DNA from: an uncultured archaeon
Lineage (GTDB): Archaea > Nanobdellota > Nanobdellia > Pacearchaeales > GW2011-AR1
Assembly: GCA_903873955.1 (NCBI GenBank)
Contig: CAIQQL010000005.1
Span: 1 to 20,022 of the forward strand
DNA: 20,022 nucleotides
Direction: 5' to 3'
Shown here: positions 17,583 to 20,022 of the stretch, in pieces
Numbering within the stretch: position 1 is the first letter of the stretch
Layout: each line of letters begins with the position of its first letter
The notes under the pieces: model-generated
Databases searched by the model: none
What the model was told of the DNA's origin: nothing
Seen by the model: only the letters and a program-made list of their open reading frames with translations
Program-made: the position numbers and the translations under genes

Positions 17583-18197
17583 CTATACGTTTAGACGTTT
17601 AAACGAAAAGAATTTACTTCTAAACACAATAGCTAAAACCAGGCACAAAACCAAGAAAATAAGCACGACTACCTCAAAAATGCTTGAAGAAGTGGATGTA
17701 CAGGCTATTTTGAGGTCTAAAGGGGCAGAGATACTGAGGGTCGTTGAAGAACCAAATGAGGGTAAAGACTGGTTTGAGATAAGTGAAGCTTGTATCTCTC
17801 CTGAGTAGGAAGTTAGATTTTTGGGACAGACAGTCTTACAGAAAAAATAACCAAGGATACAATCTTGAGGATACACTCTTCGAGGGGCATGAAAACAGAC
17901 TAAGATCGGTAAAGCGTCTTTACGCATCGTTGAACCTATAAGATAATGAGATGCACTGATATTTGTGCTGGAAAGATTGACCAATGATCCCGAAACACTT
18001 AACTGAAAGGTGCCTGAATCTTCCCAGGGATTATACAAGGAATAGGTAAGACATCGAGTTTCCCCTTCGCTTAAAGTTTCACTTTCAGTGTTCCAGACCA
18101 ATCCTGGGCCGGTACGTGCAGCAGAGAGACTAATAAAAAAAGCCAAGATCAGCAAGGAAAACAAAAAAAATTTACTTAGAGAAAGAATTTGTTTCAT
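17583..18197 (-). CDS. Cys-rich membrane-anchored surface protein, second gene of pair
   Basis: A 204-residue protein with a signal peptide (hydrophobic core about 9-25, cleavage near SAA at 25-27), an outer domain of about 145 residues, and a C-terminal membrane helix (about 174-193) followed by a basic tail (RSKFFSFKRLNV). This puts the body outside the cell. The outer domain has Cys at 49, 101, 113, 120, 124 and 166, enough for three disulfides, and starts with GPGLVW, then TYSLYNPWED. I recall proteins with GPGLVW, a Cys and YNPW, then CF..P...C..G.F.C...C and a final SAPL in Woesearchaeota beside a small secreted partner, as here. Function is unknown; anchoring or assembling the partner is inferred from linkage. 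It follows the upstream gene by 9 bp, with no clear Shine-Dalgarno site, so co-transcription is likely. Confidence 0.88.
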   Translation of the reverse strand: MKQILSLSKFFLFSLLILAFFISLSAARTGPGLVWNTESETLSEGETRCLTYSLYNPWEDSGTFQLSVSGSLVNLSSTNISASHYLIGSTMRKDALPILVCFHAPRRVYPQDCILGYFFCKTVCPKNLTSYSGEIQASLISNQSLPSFGSSTTLSISAPLDLKIACTSTSSSIFEVVVLIFLVLCLVLAIVFRSKFFSFKRLNV

Positions 18198-18206
18198 GTG
18201 CTTATC

Positions 18207-18803
18207 TTAGCAACCCAATCCAGTAGAAACGCCTTCAAAAGACAAGGAGTTATTATATGCTCCTTCGACAACGTTTAGTGGAACATCAAGCCAAAATCTG
18301 AAATAAGCACTTTGATTAGCACTAACATAAAGCAGAGCAGGGGTATAAGAAAGGCTTAAGGGAATTGCACCAAATGGACCTGAAGGAGCACTGTCATTGG
18401 AAGAATTGGAACTGCTCCATGTTTCATTTCCTACTCCAAAAAAAGCGCCTGAAGTGCTCAAGAGATGATTGTTTGCCTTAATGCAGAGGTCAACAGGAAC
18501 ATTAGAATCCGGGCTTACCGAGATAAAGTAGTCTGTCCCGTTAGTCAAGGTATCATTGTTCAAGAGTGCCGCGACAGTCAAGGTAGTCCCACCCGAGGCC
18601 GTTCCAAAATCAATTCCTGTTGAAAGATTGTCTGAAAGAGCTATAGAAAAATACTTTTCGATGTTCACTTTTGAGACAAAAGAAGCTGATGAAGAGGCTC
18701 CAGAGACTAGATTTGAAGACGAGAGAGAAAAAAAGAGAAACGCCAGAAATAAGATAAAAGCACCTAACGCTAAGAAAATATCAATAGATCTATGACCTCT
18801 CAT
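18207..18803 (-). CDS. Small secreted sequon-rich surface protein, first gene of pair
   Basis: A 198-residue protein. Residues about 9-27 are a hydrophobic signal or anchor segment after MRGHRSID, followed by a Ser-rich spacer and a beta-rich domain. Recognisable pieces are TGIDFGTASGGTT, ISVSPDSNVPVDLCIKANN, VGNETW, AYFRFWLDVPLNVVEGAYNN and the end FEGVSTGLGC. I remember this pattern (IDFG...; SNVNVDLCIKA; YFRFWLD.P; GTYNN..F.GV..G..C) from a common DPANN secreted family of unknown function. There are only two Cys (107 and the last residue, 198), likely a disulfide. Sequons are frequent, notably in a Ser/Asn loop at 126-137. Small size, abundance of the family and the partner gene suggest an envelope or fibre subunit; this is inference. 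Start chosen because a TATA box lies 25 bp upstream. Confidence 0.88.
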   Translation of the reverse strand: MRGHRSIDIFLALGAFILFLAFLFFSLSSSNLVSGASSSASFVSKVNIEKYFSIALSDNLSTGIDFGTASGGTTLTVAALLNNDTLTNGTDYFISVSPDSNVPVDLCIKANNHLLSTSGAFFGVGNETWSSSNSSNDSAPSGPFGAIPLSLSYTPALLYVSANQSAYFRFWLDVPLNVVEGAYNNSLSFEGVSTGLGC

Positions 18804-18822
18804 GAAGATAAGATAGCTAAAA

Positions 18823-18833
18823 ACTTTTTAAAC
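18823..18833 (-). promoter_or_regulatory. TATA box of the surface-protein operon (leaderless)
   Basis: The minus strand reads GTTTAAAAAGT, with its centre near 18828, 25 bp before the ATG at 18803. Archaeal transcription starts about 26 bp after the TATA centre, so the mRNA should begin at or next to the start codon. No Shine-Dalgarno site is present, which agrees. Confidence 0.6.
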
Positions 18834-18942
18834 GTTTGTTTTAATAGAGAATATAAAAATTAACTTGCTCCAAAAAAGATCAAAGAGGATTGAAAAAGGC
18901 TAAACCAGACAATAAAACTATTAGAAGAGTACAGCCACAAGA

Positions 18943-18952
18943 CATAAAAAAG
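18943..18952 (+). promoter_or_regulatory. Candidate TATA box of the patatin gene
   Basis: CATAAAAAAG lies about 32 bp before the ATG at 18980, giving a predicted leader of about six bases. It faces away from the operon promoter at 18823-18833, so the 176-bp gap 18804-18979 holds two divergent promoters. Another AT-rich box (ATATAAAAAT, 18851-18860) would give a 100-base leader and is less likely. Confidence 0.4.
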
Positions 18953-18979
18953 AGGGTTTCTTGATAAAATTGAGAGCAG

Positions 18980-19876
18980 ATGTTAGAAAGGAAAAAAATA
19001 GGACTTGCTTTGGGAAGCGGAGGCGCACGAGGATTTGCTCATATCGGAGTGCTAAAAGTCTTAGAAAAACATAATATCCCTATTGACTTTATTTCGGGCT
19101 CAAGTGCTGGAGCGATCGTTGGTTCATTGTATTCTGCTCAACCAAACGCAAAAAAACTTGAGAAGGAAGCTCTAGAGGCGACCTGGAGAGACTTCTTTGA
19201 TTTCACGATATCCAGATCAGGTTTTGTAAAAGGAGACAAAGCAAGCAAATTTCTTAATTCAAAGCTTGCAGGCATTAGTTTTAATGAGCTTAAGATTCCT
19301 CTGTTTATTACCGCTCTCGATATTGAAAATAATAGAGAAATAATATTTAACAAGGGAGATGTCCTCAAAGCTGTTCGTGCAAGTATGTCTATACCAGGGG
19401 TGTTCCAGCCTGTAGAAAATAATGGATGTATTTTAGTTGATGGGGGGATTGTTGACCCGCTACCCGTGAACGTCTTAAGGGAGGCGGGAGCAGAGATTGT
19501 CATTGCCGTAGATGTAGAGGTAGTGACCGAATGTCCAGAAAGAATCCTAGGCACGGCTTTAAAAGAACAGAGTAGAAGACAAAAGGACCTCATCTATATA
19601 TTTACGAAGGTGATTCAGATTATGGGATCTCATATAGACAAGGTAGAAAAAGAAAGGAATAAACCTGATATTATGCTGGTACCCAATCTCAAGGGAGTGG
19701 GAATGTTTGATTTTTCAAAAACAAGACAGATAATAAGACAAGGAGAGAATACGACAAAAGAGGAGATTGACAAGATCATCAGGATAACACAGCCCAATCT
19801 AGCAAGGGATCTTATGGGCGAGTTCCATAAGAATATTAGCGTCAAGAAATTTGTTTCAGATATTAGGAAAGCATAA
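18980..19876 (+). CDS. Patatin-like phospholipase (RssA/YlbK type)
   Basis: A 298-residue protein with the complete patatin fold signature. The oxyanion-hole loop GSGGARG is at residues 12-18, the nucleophile elbow G-S-S-A-G at 40-44 (Ser42), and the D-G-G motif of the Ser-Asp dyad at 154-156 (Asp154, in ILVDGGIVDPLPVNVL). The family hydrolyses acyl esters of phospholipids or related lipids. There is no signal peptide or membrane segment, so it should act in the cytoplasm or at the inner membrane face. The length is usual for the bacterial and archaeal RssA/YlbK group, which has a C-terminal extension beyond the core. It is divergent from the surface-protein operon and has no partner of related function in view. 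The specific substrate cannot be told. The start is well supported: MLERKKIGLALGSGG begins the first beta strand directly. Confidence 0.95.
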   Translation: MLERKKIGLALGSGGARGFAHIGVLKVLEKHNIPIDFISGSSAGAIVGSLYSAQPNAKKLEKEALEATWRDFFDFTISRSGFVKGDKASKFLNSKLAGISFNELKIPLFITALDIENNREIIFNKGDVLKAVRASMSIPGVFQPVENNGCILVDGGIVDPLPVNVLREAGAEIVIAVDVEVVTECPERILGTALKEQSRRQKDLIYIFTKVIQIMGSHIDKVEKERNKPDIMLVPNLKGVGMFDFSKTRQIIRQGENTTKEEIDKIIRITQPNLARDLMGEFHKNISVKKFVSDIRKA

Positions 19877-19900
19877 TTTAAAGGTTCTTAAAGGAAAAAG

Positions 19901-19909
19901 CTTAAAAAG
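19901..19909 (+). promoter_or_regulatory. Candidate TATA box for a gene starting at 19931
   Basis: CTTAAAAAG is centred at 19905, exactly 26 bp before an ATG at 19931, the spacing of a leaderless archaeal gene and nearly the same box as that of the 18803 gene (TTTAAAAAG). A short hairpin (GACAC-GTAGA-GTGTC, 19916-19930) fills the gap and could be chance. Confidence 0.35.
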
Positions 19910-19930
19910 ACATGCGACACGTAGAGTGTC

Positions 19931-20022
19931 ATGAGCGATAAAGAAGAAAGATTCATGAAGATACTGATTCAATTTCAGCAAAAGCCTATCCTGTAATCAG
20001 AAATGTTTACAATGATAAGGGA
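19931..20022 (+). pseudogene. Possible 5' end of a further gene, apparently frameshifted
   Basis: From ATG 19931 the frame reads MSDKEERFMKILIQFQQKPI and stops at TAA 19994-19996. The frame that overlaps it (one base back) is open to the window end and reads DTDSISAKAYPVIRNVYNDK, which looks more protein-like but has no start codon of its own after an upstream TAA. A single-base shift near AAGAT (about 19958-19962) would join them. The product is not recognisable. It may be a sequencing or assembly error, a pseudogene, or no gene at all. Confidence 0.3.

Noticed and set aside
18556..18795. A 79-codon plus-strand frame
   Set aside because: It is antisense to the small secreted protein gene, charged and without motifs.
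19138..19593. A 151-codon minus-strand frame
   Set aside because: It is antisense to the patatin gene, whose catalytic motifs are intact in the plus frame.

Overview
The window most likely comes from an archaeon, probably a DPANN-type lineage such as Woesearchaeota or Pacearchaeota. The evidence is archaeal-looking TATA boxes about 25-32 bp upstream of start codons, weak or absent Shine-Dalgarno sites, an N-terminal domain ending in a DPANN-like 'IEWIVPHLSNQT'-type motif, and a pair of small surface-protein genes of a type I remember from Woesearchaeota. This assignment rests on memory of families, not on a search.

Positions 1 to 16979 (85% of the window) are one uninterrupted minus-strand reading frame. 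It starts at 16979 (or 16964) and runs off the left edge without a stop, giving at least 5,659 codons. I followed the frame by direct translation from the start to about 13,440 and spot-checked it at many points down to position 3. The product is a giant secreted cell-surface protein: signal peptide, Ser/Thr/Asn-rich linker, an N-terminal DPANN-like domain, then a long chain of Ig-like and fibronectin-III-like modules rich in N-glycosylation sequons. Carried in this chain are two DUF2341 plus jelly-roll units, two LamG-like domains, three glycine-rich modules and one Vgb/NHL-type beta-propeller. Six of these cargo domains appear to be spliced into the same loop of an Ig-like fold, and a block of about 1.8 kb is duplicated about 2.3 kb away.

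From 17001 to 17582 there is no gene. The part next to the giant gene is AT-rich and holds a TATA candidate and three direct copies of TTTTACACTAC, which look like an operator. Two minus-strand genes (18803 to 17583, 9 bp apart) form an operon for a small secreted sequon-rich protein and a Cys-rich single-pass membrane protein with an outer domain. A patatin-like phospholipase (18980-19876, plus strand) is transcribed divergently from them. The right edge may hold the start of another plus-strand gene, apparently broken by a frameshift.

The theme is cell surface: a giant modular adhesin-like protein, a small surface-protein pair that could form part of an envelope or fibre, and a separate intracellular lipid hydrolase. 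A role in attachment to another cell, or to polysaccharide, is inferred from domain types only.
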